Origin: Deferrisoma camini S3R1
Lineage (GTDB): Bacteria > Desulfobacterota > Deferrisomatia > Deferrisomatales > Deferrisomataceae
DNA: 64,000 nucleotides
NCBI RefSeq assembly: GCF_000526155.1
Contig: NZ_JAFN01000001.1
Coordinates: forward strand, 454,824 to 518,823
Reading direction: 5' to 3'
Shown: positions 8,106-19,691 of the stretch, piece by piece
Layout of the letters: every line of letters starts with the position of its first letter
Position numbering within the stretch: position 1 is the first letter of the stretch
Notes under the pieces: generated by a model
The model's database searches: none
What the model was told of the DNA's origin: nothing
What the model saw: only the letters and a program-made list of their open reading frames with translations
Made by a program: the position numbers and the translations under genes

Positions 8106-9884
8106 GTGGCCATCCGGCGGGTAGCGCTGGCCCTGGTCGTGCTCGCCGTGGCCGCGGGGGCTGCGGCGGCCATGCCGCCGGGATGGCGGGAGGCGGCCCG
8201 ATCCGACCGGGCCCGGGAGGCGGTGCGGGCGTGGATGGCCCGGGAAAAGGTGGAGAGTCTGGCCCCGGACCTGGTGCCGGTGGCCCTGCGTTTTCTGCGC
8301 GAGGCCCGGTCGGCATCGGTCCCGGAAGAGGCCCGGGTGTGGGCGGAGCTGGCCGCCGAGGCCGCCCCCGACGACCCCCGGCCCCGGTGGGCCCTGGCCC
8401 GGCAGGCGGGCGTTCCCTGGCCGGACCGGGTCCGGCACGCGGCCGAGGCGGCGTGGGCGGTGATCCTCGATCCCTGGGTCCAGGGCCAGGGGATCGCCCG
8501 CCTGGCGCTGGCGGCGGCAGGGGCGGGGTGGGCGGTGCTGCTGGCCTTCGGGGCCTGGGCCCTGGCGGCCCGGGGGCGGCTCCTGGCCCACGACTACACG
8601 GACGCTTTCCCCTGGAGGTTCCGAACCTGGACGCCGGTGGGGTTCCTGGTGCTCCTGGCCGGTGCGGCGTGGTCCGCGGGGTTCGGCCCGGCGGCGGTTC
8701 TGGGAGCCCTCACCGCAACCCTGGTCCCCTACCTGCCCCGCCGCGGGAGGATGTGGGGAGGCCTGGCCCTGGCCGTGGGGTTCGGGCTGCCGGCGATCCT
8801 GGGGCTGGGGGCGTACCGGCCCGCGGCCTGCCAGGAGGCGTGGGTCCAGTACCTGGTGCGCAACGGCGCGGGGCCCCGGGCGTTGGCCGAGGCCCTGGGC
8901 GGGATCGGGGCCGACGACTCCCCCCGGCGGCTGCTGGCCCTCCACGTCAGGGCCCGGCGCGCCGGGGCCTGGGCCGAGGCGGTACGCCTGGGCGAACGGG
9001 CCCTGGCCTCCGGCGGGGATCCAGGGTTCTGGCAGCTCGAGCTGGGCAACCTGGCGTTCCTCCGGGGCGATCTGGAGCAGGCCGAGCGGCGGTTCCGGGC
9101 CGCCGCCCAGGCCCGACCGGACGACCCCCTGCCCTGGTACAATCTCCACCTGGTGTATCTGGCCAATCTGGAGCTGACCGCGGCCGATGAGGCCCTGGCC
9201 CAGGCGCGCAGCCTGGGAGCCGAGGCGGTCGAGCGGTTCGAGGCCCAGGGATCCGCCGGCCAGGGAAAGGCCCTGCCCGGGTCGGCCCCCCTTCCCCGTT
9301 CCTGGGTGGTCTCCCCCTTGCTCCGCCCCGGCCCCCCTGCGGCATGGGCCGGGGCGACCTCGGATCTGCTGTTCTGGCCGTGGCGGGGGATTCCCGCCTG
9401 GCCCCTGGGCCTCGTCGGCCTGGCCATCGCCCTAGGGGCCGGCCGGCTGGCCGGGGAGCGACGCAGCCGGGTGTGCCCCGGATGCGGCGTGGTGGTGTGC
9501 CCCCGGTGCGGGTACCGGGTGAAGGGAACGCCCCTTTGCGCCGCGTGCTGGGCCTTGGACCGCGACGAGTCGGTGGACCCCACCGAGCGGCAACGGGTCC
9601 GGGAGCGCAAGGCCTGGTGGGCCCGCCGGTCGGCCGCTTGGGCCCGGGCGGGCGAGGCCCTGCTGCCCGGGTGGGGACGTTTTCTGGTCCAGGGCGGTTG
9701 GGGCGCCGCGGTCACGGGCGCCGTGTGGGCGGGGGTGGCGGGGCTGTGTCTGGCGGCGGCCGCGCCCGTGCCCCTGTTTCCCTGGGGCGCGGGGCGGGGG
9801 CTGCTCTGGACGGGGGTGACGGGGCTGGGCCTGCTGCACCTCGGGGCGTTGGTGCGGGCGCTTCGGGGGAGGAGAGGGGGATGA
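8106..9884 (+). CDS. Membrane protein with TPR-like repeats and a zinc ribbon
   Basis: 592 residues. It begins with a signal-like hydrophobic segment (residues 4-22). A helical region and a cluster of membrane segments (~140-250) follow, then TPR-like helix pairs (~265-370; for example LELGNLAFLRGDLEQAERRF). Another membrane segment near 430 leads to a zinc-ribbon/treble-clef-like Cys set, CPGCG...CPRCG...CAAC (about 457-482), and the C-terminus is again hydrophobic. I cannot assign a function. The GTG start has GAAAGGG upstream. The stop overlaps the ATG of the DUF4388 gene (ATGA), so the two are translationally coupled. Confidence 0.75.
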   Translation: MAIRRVALALVVLAVAAGAAAAMPPGWREAARSDRAREAVRAWMAREKVESLAPDLVPVALRFLREARSASVPEEARVWAELAAEAAPDDPRPRWALARQAGVPWPDRVRHAAEAAWAVILDPWVQGQGIARLALAAAGAGWAVLLAFGAWALAARGRLLAHDYTDAFPWRFRTWTPVGFLVLLAGAAWSAGFGPAAVLGALTATLVPYLPRRGRMWGGLALAVGFGLPAILGLGAYRPAACQEAWVQYLVRNGAGPRALAEALGGIGADDSPRRLLALHVRARRAGAWAEAVRLGERALASGGDPGFWQLELGNLAFLRGDLEQAERRFRAAAQARPDDPLPWYNLHLVYLANLELTAADEALAQARSLGAEAVERFEAQGSAGQGKALPGSAPLPRSWVVSPLLRPGPPAAWAGATSDLLFWPWRGIPAWPLGLVGLAIALGAGRLAGERRSRVCPGCGVVVCPRCGYRVKGTPLCAACWALDRDESVDPTERQRVRERKAWWARRSAAWARAGEALLPGWGRFLVQGGWGAAVTGAVWAGVAGLCLAAAAPVPLFPWGAGRGLLWTGVTGLGLLHLGALVRALRGRRGG

Positions 9885-10819
9885 GCCTCCAGGGGACCCT
9901 TGACTCGTTCAACCTGTCGGAGCTGCTCCAGCTCATCGCCCACCAGGGCAAGACCGGCACCCTGGAGATCGAGGTGGACCGGTCCGTGGCCCGATTGAGG
10001 TTCCGGGACGGGCGGCTGGTGGAGGCGTGGCCCGATCGCCGCAGTCCGGCAGAGCTGATCGGAGCACGGCTGGTCCGGGCGGGGCTGATCACCCCGGCCC
10101 AGCTGGGCATGGCCCTGGAACGCCAGCGTCAGAGCCTGCGCAGGCTCGGGGACATCCTGGTGTCCATGGGGGTGCTGCGGCTGGGTGAGTTTCGGGAGGT
10201 GCTGACCCTCCAGCACCGGGAGACGGTGTACCGCCTGCTGGGCCTCAACCGGGGCTCGTTCCGGTTCCGCGACGAGCCGGTGGAGCTGGAGGAGGGGGTG
10301 TCGGTGCCCCTGGACGTGGGCGAGCTCCTGATGGAGGGGTTCCGTCAGATCGACGAATGGCCCCGGCTGCAGGAGAAGATCCCCTCGGACCGGATGGTCC
10401 TCGTCCGACGCGCCGGGGGCGGGCTGCCCGAGGATCTGGACCCGGTGGCCGTCAAGGTGTTGTCCCTCGTGGACGGGGTCGCGAGCGTGCGCGAGATCGT
10501 GGACCGGGCCCGGGTGGGGGAGTTCCGGGGGATGGAGGCCCTGGCCGAGCTGATGGACCGGGGCCTGGTGCAGCCGGCCGGGGTGTCTCGGTCCGTGCGG
10601 GCCAAGAAGCCCCGCCTCCGGCGCCGGCCGCCGTGGGACCTGGCGGGCGGCCTCGTGCTGGCCGCGGCCGGCCTGTGGCTGCTATGGAGCGCCGGTCCCC
10701 ACCGGCTCTCCGAGGTCGGCCGGGGGTGGGAGCGGCGCCAAGAGGTTCGCTCCGTGTGGGCGGAGCGCGTGGCCCGGTGGAACCGGGAGCCGTCCGAGCC
10801 GCCGCCGAAGGGCCGGTGA
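9881..10819 (+). CDS. DUF4388 (PATAN-like) protein with C-terminal membrane anchor
   Basis: 312 residues starting MSLQGTLDSFNLSELLQLI, the classic opening of DUF4388/PATAN domains, followed by GTLEIEV...RFRDGRLVEA. DUF4388 is frequent in Deltaproteobacteria and Myxococcota, often linked to response regulators and small GTPase signalling. The middle (~70-230) looks like a winged-helix or GSPII_E N-terminal-type region (LGDILVSMGVL), and a hydrophobic stretch near 265-285 could anchor it in the membrane. It overlaps the preceding gene by 4 bp. The role is unknown; a signalling or scaffold function is inference. Confidence 0.8.
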   Translation: MSLQGTLDSFNLSELLQLIAHQGKTGTLEIEVDRSVARLRFRDGRLVEAWPDRRSPAELIGARLVRAGLITPAQLGMALERQRQSLRRLGDILVSMGVLRLGEFREVLTLQHRETVYRLLGLNRGSFRFRDEPVELEEGVSVPLDVGELLMEGFRQIDEWPRLQEKIPSDRMVLVRRAGGGLPEDLDPVAVKVLSLVDGVASVREIVDRARVGEFRGMEALAELMDRGLVQPAGVSRSVRAKKPRLRRRPPWDLAGGLVLAAAGLWLLWSAGPHRLSEVGRGWERRQEVRSVWAERVARWNREPSEPPPKGR

Positions 10820-10873
10820 GCGCTCCGAGGGGACCGGTTTTCCCGACGCTGCGAGCATCCGAGACATCCTGCC

Positions 10874-11668
10874 ATGGTGATCATCGCCGAGAACCTGACC
10901 GTGACGCATGCGGGCGTGGCCCGCGCCCTGGCCGAGCGCGATCCCGGCCCCCTGCGCGCCCTGGCCCGGGCCGCGGGGGAGGCCGGGGCCTCCTGGCTGG
11001 ACCTGAACCTGGGCCGCTCCGCCGGCCGGGAGGAGGTGCGGTTCGTGCTGGACGCCATCGCCGGGGTGTGGTCCGGCGGTGTCCTGGTGGACGCGACCCG
11101 CCCCGAACCCATGGCCTGGGCGGCCGAGGCGTGGTCGGGTCCCCTTGCCCTCAACGGCTACTCGGGCGACCCGGGGCGCGAGGGCATCCTAGACCTGGCC
11201 GCGCAGCTGGGGGTGGACCTGGTGGTCTTCTGCATGGCCTCCGGCGTCCCGCGCGAGGCGGACGAGCGGTTGGCGTTGGCGGCCGAGCTGGTGGGGCGGT
11301 GCGAGGCCGCCGGGGTGCCGCTGGAGCGGATCTGGATCGACCCGGTCCTGGTCCCCCTGGGCTGGCAGGAGGGGCAGGCGTACAACGCCGCCCTGATCGA
11401 AGTGCTTCGGCGGCTTCCCGAGGTGTTCGGGGCGCCGGTGAACACGGTGGTGGGGTTGTCGAACCTGACCACAGGGGCCGCCGGCGGCCGCGGGACCGGC
11501 TGGCTGCAGGGGGTGTTCCTGGCCGCGGCCGCCGGAGCGGGCCTGACCCACGTCATGCTCGACGCAACCCGGCCCGATCTGGTGCGCACCGTGGCCGCCC
11601 TCGAGGTGCTCCAGAACCGGCGCCTGTACGCCCCCGAGGAGTTTCGGGTTCCACCGGGCACCCCCTGA
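10874..11668 (+). CDS. Pterin-binding (DHPS/MtrH/AcsE-like) protein
   Basis: 264 residues with the TIM-barrel layout of pterin-binding methyltransferases: MVIIAENLTVTHAGVARAL, an ASWLDLNLG strand, IWIDPVLVPLG and VVGLSNLTTG near the C-terminal sheet. Family members transfer methyl groups between methyltetrahydrofolate and a corrinoid protein. A second, more canonical member lies at 48930-49736 beside a corrinoid protein; this one has no corrinoid partner nearby. The conserved DVNAG becomes DLNLG, so activity on methyl-H4folate is uncertain. The start is at the ATG after GAGCATCCG...; the Shine-Dalgarno is poor. Confidence 0.75.
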   Translation: MVIIAENLTVTHAGVARALAERDPGPLRALARAAGEAGASWLDLNLGRSAGREEVRFVLDAIAGVWSGGVLVDATRPEPMAWAAEAWSGPLALNGYSGDPGREGILDLAAQLGVDLVVFCMASGVPREADERLALAAELVGRCEAAGVPLERIWIDPVLVPLGWQEGQAYNAALIEVLRRLPEVFGAPVNTVVGLSNLTTGAAGGRGTGWLQGVFLAAAAGAGLTHVMLDATRPDLVRTVAALEVLQNRRLYAPEEFRVPPGTP

Positions 11669-11799
11669 CCCCCGAGACGGTTCCCCGGGGGCGGCCCCTC
11701 CGGCGGTGCCGGTACCCGGAGCCCGTCCACCGGGGGGCTTCCCGCGGGTGGACCGTCGGGTGCAAAATGTTCATCCCTTCGTCCGAGAAAGGAACGCCG

Positions 11800-13221
11800 A
11801 TGAGCGAGTCGTCCGTCCAGACGGTGACCCTCCACTACGCCAACGCGCTCGCCGACCGGGTGGGCCCGGCCGGGCTCACCCCGGCCGACCTGGAGGCCCA
11901 GGCCGGGGCCGTGGCCCGCGTGCACCGCGACATCAACGAGCGCCGAACCGCCGGGGATCTGGGGTTCTACGAGTTGCCCCACCGCACCGACGGCCTGGAG
12001 GCGAGCCAGGCCATGGCCCGGCAGGTCGGGGAGAGTTGCGAGAACCTGCTCGTCCTGGGAATCGGGGGGAGCGCCCTGGGCACCCTGGCGGTCCACCGGG
12101 CCCTGTGCCCGGCCCTGCACAACCTGTGGCCCCGGCGCCGGCGCGGGGGCATGCGGCTGTTCGTGTGCGACAACGTGGACCCCGAGACGATCGCCGAGTT
12201 GCTGGAGTGGCTCGACCCCAACGAAACCGCGGTGAACGTGATCTCCAAGTCCGGCGGCACGGCCGAGACCCTGGCCCAGTTCCTGCGGGTGTACGGGTGG
12301 CTCCGGGACGCCCTGGGCCCCGATGCGGCCCGGCGGCGGGTGGTGGTGACCACCGATCCGGACAAGGGGTTCCTGCGGCGCCTGGCCCGGCAGGAGGGCC
12401 TGCCGGCCCTGGACGTGCCCCCCAACGTGGGGGGGCGGTTCTCGGTGCTCACCCCGGTGGGGCTGTTCCCCCTGGCCTGCGCGGGGGTCGACGTGGAGGG
12501 CCTGCTGGCGGGGGCCGCGCACATGGAATCCCACGTGTCCCGGCCCGACCTGTGGGAGAACCCCGCCTACCTGTTCGGGCTGATCCACGTGCTGTTCTAC
12601 CGCCGGGGGCGCAACGTGAACGTGATGATGCCCTACAGCGACGCCCTTCGGGACGTGGCCGACTGGTTCCGTCAGCTCTGGGCCGAGAGCCTGGGCAAGC
12701 GTTACGCCCTCGACGGGGGGGAGGTGTTCGTGGGGCCGACCCCGGTCAAGGCGCTGGGAACCACCGACCAGCACAGCCAGGTGCAGCTGTACATGGAGGG
12801 CCCTCCGGACAAGGTCATCACGTTCCTCGAGGTGGCACACCCCCGCCGGGAGGTCCGCTGCCCGCCGCTGTTCCCCGAGGCCGAGGAAGCGGCGTACCTG
12901 GGGGGGAAGACCCTGGGGGAGCTGCTGGGGGCCGAAAAACGCGCCACCGAGGCGGCCCTGACCGAGAACGGACGGCCCAACCTGACCCTGGCCCTCGACC
13001 GGGTCGACGCCCACCAGGTGGGCCAGGTGCTGTTCCTGCTGGAGGCGGCCACCGTGTTCGCCGGGGGCCTCCTGGGGATCAACCCCCTGGACCAGCCGGG
13101 AGTGGAGCTCGGCAAACGCCTGACCTTCGCCCTCATGGGCCGGCCAGGGTACGGGGACCTGGCCGGACGGGTGGGGGAGCTGTCGGATCCGGATCCCCGG
13201 TGGAGGTGCCCCCGGCCGTGA
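11800..13221 (+). CDS. pgi: Glucose-6-phosphate isomerase
   Basis: 473 residues. Interconverts glucose-6-phosphate and fructose-6-phosphate in the cytosol. Visible family blocks are LGIGGSALGT (sugar-phosphate loop), VISKSGGTAET, NVGGRFSVLTPVG and the active-site LGTTDQHSQVQLYMEGP. The length fits the shorter bacterial/archaeal-type enzymes. The ATG at 11800 has GAGAAAGGA upstream; an in-frame ATG at 11767 is also possible. The 3' end overlaps the Ppx/GppA start. Confidence 0.95.
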   Translation: MSESSVQTVTLHYANALADRVGPAGLTPADLEAQAGAVARVHRDINERRTAGDLGFYELPHRTDGLEASQAMARQVGESCENLLVLGIGGSALGTLAVHRALCPALHNLWPRRRRGGMRLFVCDNVDPETIAELLEWLDPNETAVNVISKSGGTAETLAQFLRVYGWLRDALGPDAARRRVVVTTDPDKGFLRRLARQEGLPALDVPPNVGGRFSVLTPVGLFPLACAGVDVEGLLAGAAHMESHVSRPDLWENPAYLFGLIHVLFYRRGRNVNVMMPYSDALRDVADWFRQLWAESLGKRYALDGGEVFVGPTPVKALGTTDQHSQVQLYMEGPPDKVITFLEVAHPRREVRCPPLFPEAEEAAYLGGKTLGELLGAEKRATEAALTENGRPNLTLALDRVDAHQVGQVLFLLEAATVFAGGLLGINPLDQPGVELGKRLTFALMGRPGYGDLAGRVGELSDPDPRWRCPRP

Positions 13222-14243
13222 CCCTGTGGGCCTCGGCAGACCTGGGCTCCAACACCTTCCGCCTCCTGGTGGCCGAGGAGGTGCGACCCGGGGTGGTGCG
13301 GCCGGCCGAGCTGCGGCAGCGGGTGGTGCGGCTGGCCGAGGGCCTTCGGCCGGGGGGCGCGATCCAGCCGAGGGCCCGGGCCCGGGCCGAGGCCCTGCTC
13401 GGTGAGTTCCGGCGGCACCTGGACGCCCGGGGGGTGGAGCACCGGGTGGGGTTCCTGGCGGCCGCCGGCCGCAACGCCGTGGACGGGCAGGAGTTTGCGG
13501 CCCGGGCCGGGGAGATCCTGGGGGGCCCGGTCCGGATCGTCTCGGGCGGCGAGGAGGCCCGCCTGTCGCTGCGGGGGGCCCTGGGGCTGCTCGCCCGGCC
13601 CGCGTCACGGGTGCTGTTCCTGGACATCGGGGGCGGGTCCACCGAGGTGGCGGCCTGGGAGGGGGACGCCCCGACCGGAGGGGTGAGCCTCCCGGTGGGG
13701 GTGGTGGGGCTCTGGGAGGCCCGGACCTGGGCCGACCCCCCCGGCCCGGGGGACCTCGGGGCCGCCCGGGCCGCCTGCCGGGCCGCCTGGGAGCGGCTCG
13801 GGCCGGCGTTCGATCCCTGCCGGTGGGCGGACGACCTGGGGAGCGGTCGGGCCGAGGTGGTGGCCACGGCCGGCACCCCCCTGACCGTGGCGGCCCAGGT
13901 CACCGGCCGGCCGGTGAGCCAGACCCGCGGGCTCTCGGGGGTGTGGGTGGAGCGGCGCGGGTTCGACGAGGTGTTCCGGGCGTTCCGTACCTGCCGCCGG
14001 GCGGATCGGGCGCGGCTCCCGAGCGTGGAGCCGGGCCGGGAGGACGTGATCCTGCCCGGCCTGGTGCTGTTGGAGACGTTTTTGGACCGGTTCTCGGCCC
14101 CGGGCTTTCGGGTGAGCGACGGCGGCCTGCTGGAGGGGGGCCTTCTCCACGCCGTGGAGCAGGCCCGGGGAGCGGCCCGCCTGGAGCCGTACGCGGCCCT
14201 CCAGCAGACCCCGTGTCCCCCGGAGCTTTGGCGTGGATCGTGA
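13218..14243 (+). CDS. Ppx/GppA-family phosphatase
   Basis: About 341 residues of the ASKHA fold. The N-terminus ADLGSNTFRLLVAE and LDIGGGSTEVA (near residue 137) are the two phosphate-binding loops of exopolyphosphatase/guanosine pentaphosphatase. The single-domain length suggests a Ppx/GppA homologue without the C-terminal HD domain. It should hydrolyse polyphosphate or pppGpp; which one cannot be told. The GTG start overlaps the pgi stop (GTGA) with GGAGG 11 bp upstream; GTG at 13200 or 13206 is possible. The last 15 codons coincide with a sequence resembling the right end of the dispersed hairpin repeat. Confidence 0.88.
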   Translation: MTLWASADLGSNTFRLLVAEEVRPGVVRPAELRQRVVRLAEGLRPGGAIQPRARARAEALLGEFRRHLDARGVEHRVGFLAAAGRNAVDGQEFAARAGEILGGPVRIVSGGEEARLSLRGALGLLARPASRVLFLDIGGGSTEVAAWEGDAPTGGVSLPVGVVGLWEARTWADPPGPGDLGAARAACRAAWERLGPAFDPCRWADDLGSGRAEVVATAGTPLTVAAQVTGRPVSQTRGLSGVWVERRGFDEVFRAFRTCRRADRARLPSVEPGREDVILPGLVLLETFLDRFSAPGFRVSDGGLLEGGLLHAVEQARGAARLEPYAALQQTPCPPELWRGS

Positions 14244-14247
14244 GCCC

Positions 14248-14313
14248 CCGGCCGCCTAGCGGGCCGAAGGCCCCAGACCGACGACCGTTGACCGTAGACC
14301 GACGACCGAAGTT
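14248..14313. repeat. Heptad degenerate tandem repeat with GAA mini-hairpin
   Basis: A CCGCCTAG octad, then the GGGCCGAAGGCCCC hairpin, then five 7-bp units (CAGACCG, ACGACCG, TTGACCG, TAGACCG, ACGACCG) closing with AAGTT. It lies between the Ppx stop and the protease start, so any message crossing it would carry the repeat in its leader. Confidence 0.85.
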
Positions 14314-14341
14314 GCGAAGTTACATGGAAGGAACGAAGGAC

Positions 14342-15713
<1,372 letters not shown>

Positions 15714-15724
<11 letters not shown>

Positions 15725-16757
15725 GGCCGAACGGAAGGCGCCCCGAACCCGCAGGTGGGTATGGGTGGGGGCGTGGCTCGCGTGCATCGCCCTGGTGGCG
15801 CTGGCCTACCTGCTGGGCCGCCGGGCGGCCCAGCAGCCCCCCTCGCCCCCGCCGCCGGCCCTCACCGCGCTCCAGGACCTCCTCGGCCCCCTCGAGGGCC
15901 CGTCGGCCGAGATCCGGGTGGCCGACGCGGCCGCGGCCGCAGCGTTCGTGGACGAGCTTCGCCAGGCCGCCCGGCGCGACGGGGTGCCCGTGGCCGGGGA
16001 GTCCCGCGGCCCCTCCCGCATCCGGGTGCGCCTCGACCTGCCCGGCGGCCCCTACCCGGTGGTGGTGCGATGGGCCCGTCCGCCTGCCGAGGCCCCGCGG
16101 CTCGCCGTGGTGATCGACGATATGGGCCGGAACCTCGAACGGGCCCGGGCGTTCCTAGACCTGCCGATCCCGGTGACCCCCTCGGTGCTGCCGTACCTCA
16201 AGCACAGCGCGGACGTGGCCCGCCTGGCCACGGCCCGGGGCCGGGTGGTGCTGCTGCACCTACCCATGGAGCCGCGCGGCTACCCCCGGCGGGCCGATCC
16301 CGGCCCCCACGCCCTCATGGTGGGCCTGCCGGAGGCCGAGGTGCGCGCCCGGGTTCGGCAGGCCCTGGAGTCGGTGCCCGGGGTGAGAGGGGTGAACAAC
16401 CACATGGGCAGCCGGTTCACCGAGCAGTCGGAGCCCCTGGCATGGGTGATGGACGAGCTGGCCAGCCGGGGGCTCTTCTTCCTGGACAGCCTCACCACGG
16501 CGCGCAGCGTGGCGTTCGAGGCGGCCCGGCGGGCCGGGGTTCCGGCCCTGCGGCGGGACGTGTTCATCGATAACGAGCGCACCTCCGAGGCCATCGGCCG
16601 GCAGCTCGAGCGGGCCGTGGCCCGGGCCCTGCGCACCGGCCGGGCCGTGGCCATCGGACACCCCTACCCGGTCACCCTGAAGACCCTGCGGGCCTGGGCC
16701 CCCCGGTTCGGCGAGGCCGGGGTGCGGGTGGTGCCCCTCGAGGCGCTCCTGCCCTAG
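15714..16757 (+). CDS. Divergent polysaccharide deacetylase (YibQ-like)
   Basis: 347 residues with an N-terminal membrane anchor (about 15-35), a Pro-rich linker and the divergent polysaccharide deacetylase domain (DUF610): LAVVIDDMGRN, VLLHLPMEP, GVNNHMGSRFTE and FFLDSLTT. The Asp-Asp and His residues of the NodB-like metal site are present. The likely site of action is the periplasmic cell wall or a glycan. The stop codon shares the palindrome CTAG (16754-16757) with the convergent AMMECR1 gene. Confidence 0.9.
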
Positions 16758-17305
16758 CCCCCTTCCTCCCCGAACACCTCGGCCTCGAACACGTAGATCT
16801 CGGCGCCGGAGCGCCAGGCCTTCTGTGGAAGGCCGGCCTTGAGGCAGGTGTGGTCCAGGAACGTCTCCCGGTCCCACCCCTGCTCCACGGCCACCTGGGG
16901 CAGCAGCACCCCCCGGTGGGGGCCGTGGACGATGTACACCCCGTGCCGGCCCACCTCCACCTCCTGGGGCGATTCCACCCGCCTCATCGGGGTGAGCACG
17001 CTGATCTCCAGGTCGATCCGGTCGAACTCGTCGGGCCGCAGGGGCGGGAACCGGGGGTCTTCGAACGCGGCGGCCCGGGCCATCTCGACCACGTTTCGGT
17101 ACAGGGGGCGGTCCGCCTGAAACGTGCCGATGCAACCCCGCAGGGCCCCGGCCTCGTGCAGGGTCACGAACGCCCCGGCCGGCTCCCGTAGGGAGGGCCG
17201 ACGCGGCACCGGCGGGACGTACCGCCGGCCCCGGAGCCCCTCGCGGATCGACTGCCTCGCGATGGTGAGCAGCTCGTTTCGAGCCTCGTCGTCGAGCCGT
17301 GCCAT
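16754..17305 (-). CDS. amrA: AMMECR1 domain protein (AmmeMemoRadiSam system A)
   Basis: 183 residues covering a full AMMECR1 domain, with the signature LRGCIGTFQADRPL, PRFPPLRPDEFD and the ISVLTPM block. AMMECR1 proteins are often coupled to a MEMO dioxygenase-like protein and a radical SAM enzyme; neither partner is next to it here. The biochemical role is unknown. AGGAGGGG lies 7 bp before the ATG. It is divergent from serS, whose promoter is about 75-105 bp away. Confidence 0.92.
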   Translation of the reverse strand: MARLDDEARNELLTIARQSIREGLRGRRYVPPVPRRPSLREPAGAFVTLHEAGALRGCIGTFQADRPLYRNVVEMARAAAFEDPRFPPLRPDEFDRIDLEISVLTPMRRVESPQEVEVGRHGVYIVHGPHRGVLLPQVAVEQGWDRETFLDHTCLKAGLPQKAWRSGAEIYVFEAEVFGEEGG

Positions 17306-17378
17306 GGGATTCCCCTCCTGGCAAAGGAACGGTCGGGCTTCACTGTGGGCCGGATCGGGCCGATGTCAAGGCCGTGCG

Positions 17379-18744
<1,366 letters not shown>

Positions 18745-18752
18745 AATCCCCC

Positions 18753-18840
18753 GGAGGGGTGGCCGAGCGGTTTAAGGCAGCGGTCTTGAAAACCGCCGGG
18801 GTGCAAGCCCCCGTGGGTTCGAATCCCACCCCCTCCGCCA
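18753..18840 (+). tRNA. tRNA-Ser(UGA)
   Basis: An 88-nt tRNA with GGAGGGG/CCCCTCC acceptor, discriminator G and encoded CCA. The anticodon TGA is at 18787-18789 in loop CTTGAAA, and the long variable arm is typical of tRNA-Ser. It follows serS directly. Confidence 0.96.
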
Positions 18841-19070
18841 CGAGAACGGACCGGCCCTGGGCGGGCCGGATGGAGCGGGCAGCCGGCGTTGGGGCCGGCT
18901 GTTTTCGTAAGGGGAGGGGGTGGGTGAGAACCCACGGCTGGGTTCGACGGATCCGCAGGAGAGCGGATCCGGACGCTCCGAAGGAGCGCCCGAAGGGCGA
19001 GGCCCAGGGAGGGGCCGAGTCCATCCCACCCCCTCCGCCACGAGAACGGACCGGCCCTGGGCGGGCCGGA
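18823..19070. repeat. 48-bp direct repeat of the tRNA-Ser 3' end
   Basis: Bases 18823-18870 (last 18 nt of tRNA-Ser plus 30 bp downstream) are repeated exactly at 19023-19070, a 200-bp offset. The DNA between holds a terminator and several small hairpins (GGATCCGC/GCGGATCC, GCTCCGAAGGAGC, GCCCGAAGGGC). A tRNA 3' end repeated downstream is the pattern left by integrase-mediated insertion at an att site. A collapsed second tRNA-Ser copy is the alternative. Confidence 0.85.
18881..18905 (+). terminator. Terminator after tRNA-Ser
   Basis: AGCCGGC pairs with GCCGGCT across a 6-nt loop, followed by GTTTTC. It should end the serS/tRNA-Ser transcript. Confidence 0.65.
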
Positions 19071-19078
19071 CGAAGAAA

Positions 19079-19113
19079 GGGCTTGCGGCCGAAACCGCAA
19101 GCCCTCGATTTTT
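19079..19113. terminator. Bidirectional terminator between convergent tRNA units
   Basis: A perfect 10-bp stem GGGCTTGCGG/CCGCAAGCCC. T-rich DNA follows it on the + strand (GATTTTT) and on the - strand (TTTCTTC), so it can end both the tRNA-Ser and the tRNA-Pro-Arg-His transcripts. Confidence 0.85.
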
Positions 19114-19188
19114 GGGGTGAGTGATGGGATTTGAACCCACAACCACCGGATCCACAGTCCGGTGCTCTACCATTGAGCTACACTCACC
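19113..19188 (-). tRNA. tRNA-His(GUG)
   Basis: Anticodon GTG in loop CTGTGGA. The extra G-1 opposite C73 expected for tRNA-His is encoded, as is CCA. Third gene of the minus-strand tRNA operon. Confidence 0.96.
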
Positions 19189-19214
19189 ACGCTCTCAGGT
19201 TGTGAATCGTCGAG

Positions 19215-19291
19215 TGGCACGCCCGGAGGGACTCGAACCCCCGACCCGCGGCTTAGAAGGCCGCTGCTCTATCCAGCTGAGCTACAGGCGC
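19215..19291 (-). tRNA. tRNA-Arg(UCU)
   Basis: A 77-nt tRNA with anticodon TCT (loop CTTCTAA) and encoded CCA. The acceptor stem closes with G-T at both ends of GCGCCTG/CGGGCGT. Middle gene of the operon. Confidence 0.95.
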
Positions 19292-19310
19292 ATCGGCGTT
19301 GGTGGCTGCT

Positions 19311-19387
19311 TGGTCGGGGCGAGAAGATTCGAACTTCCGACCCCCTGCGCCCAAGGCAGGTGCGCTACCAGACTGCGCCACGCCCCG
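19311..19387 (-). tRNA. tRNA-Pro(UGG)
   Basis: A 77-nt tRNA with anticodon TGG (loop CTTGGGC), acceptor CGGGGCG/CGCCCCG and encoded CCA. First gene of the Pro-Arg-His operon. Confidence 0.96.
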
Positions 19388-19399
19388 ACAAGGGGCGAG

Positions 19400-19429
19400 A
19401 TGCTACCACAGCCTCCGGCCCCGGCTCAA
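19400..19429 (-). promoter_or_regulatory. Promoter of the tRNA-Pro-Arg-His operon
   Basis: On the minus strand: TTGAGC, 18-bp spacer, TAGCAT, with the predicted start a few bases before tRNA-Pro. The rest of the 19388-19691 gap holds no gene. Confidence 0.5.
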
Positions 19430-19572
19430 CGCCAAAAGAGCGTCCTTTTTCGGCCCCCGCCCCCGTCCGTGCCACCCGGCCGGATTCCCCTGCTGCGGCG
19501 CCCGAAAAATCGCTGCCCGTCGTCCGGCGAGGCCCCGGGAAAGAGGTGCAGGCAAACTGCGTTTGTTGGGCG

Positions 19573-19601
19573 TTGACTTGGGAAGGCTTTTTCTCTAAGG
19601 T
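19573..19601 (+). promoter_or_regulatory. Possible promoter of the liv operon
   Basis: TTGACT, 17-bp spacer, TAAGGT. The -10 is poor, so this is tentative. It lies about 90 bp upstream of the TTG start of the first ABC gene. Confidence 0.35.
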
Positions 19602-19691
19602 CTCATGGAGCGACGATTTGTCGCCGGGGTGTCAGTGCTCTGTGCTTAGAACGCATTTTTGTTCGATCCTGACTCGGAACGGGAGGAGGGG

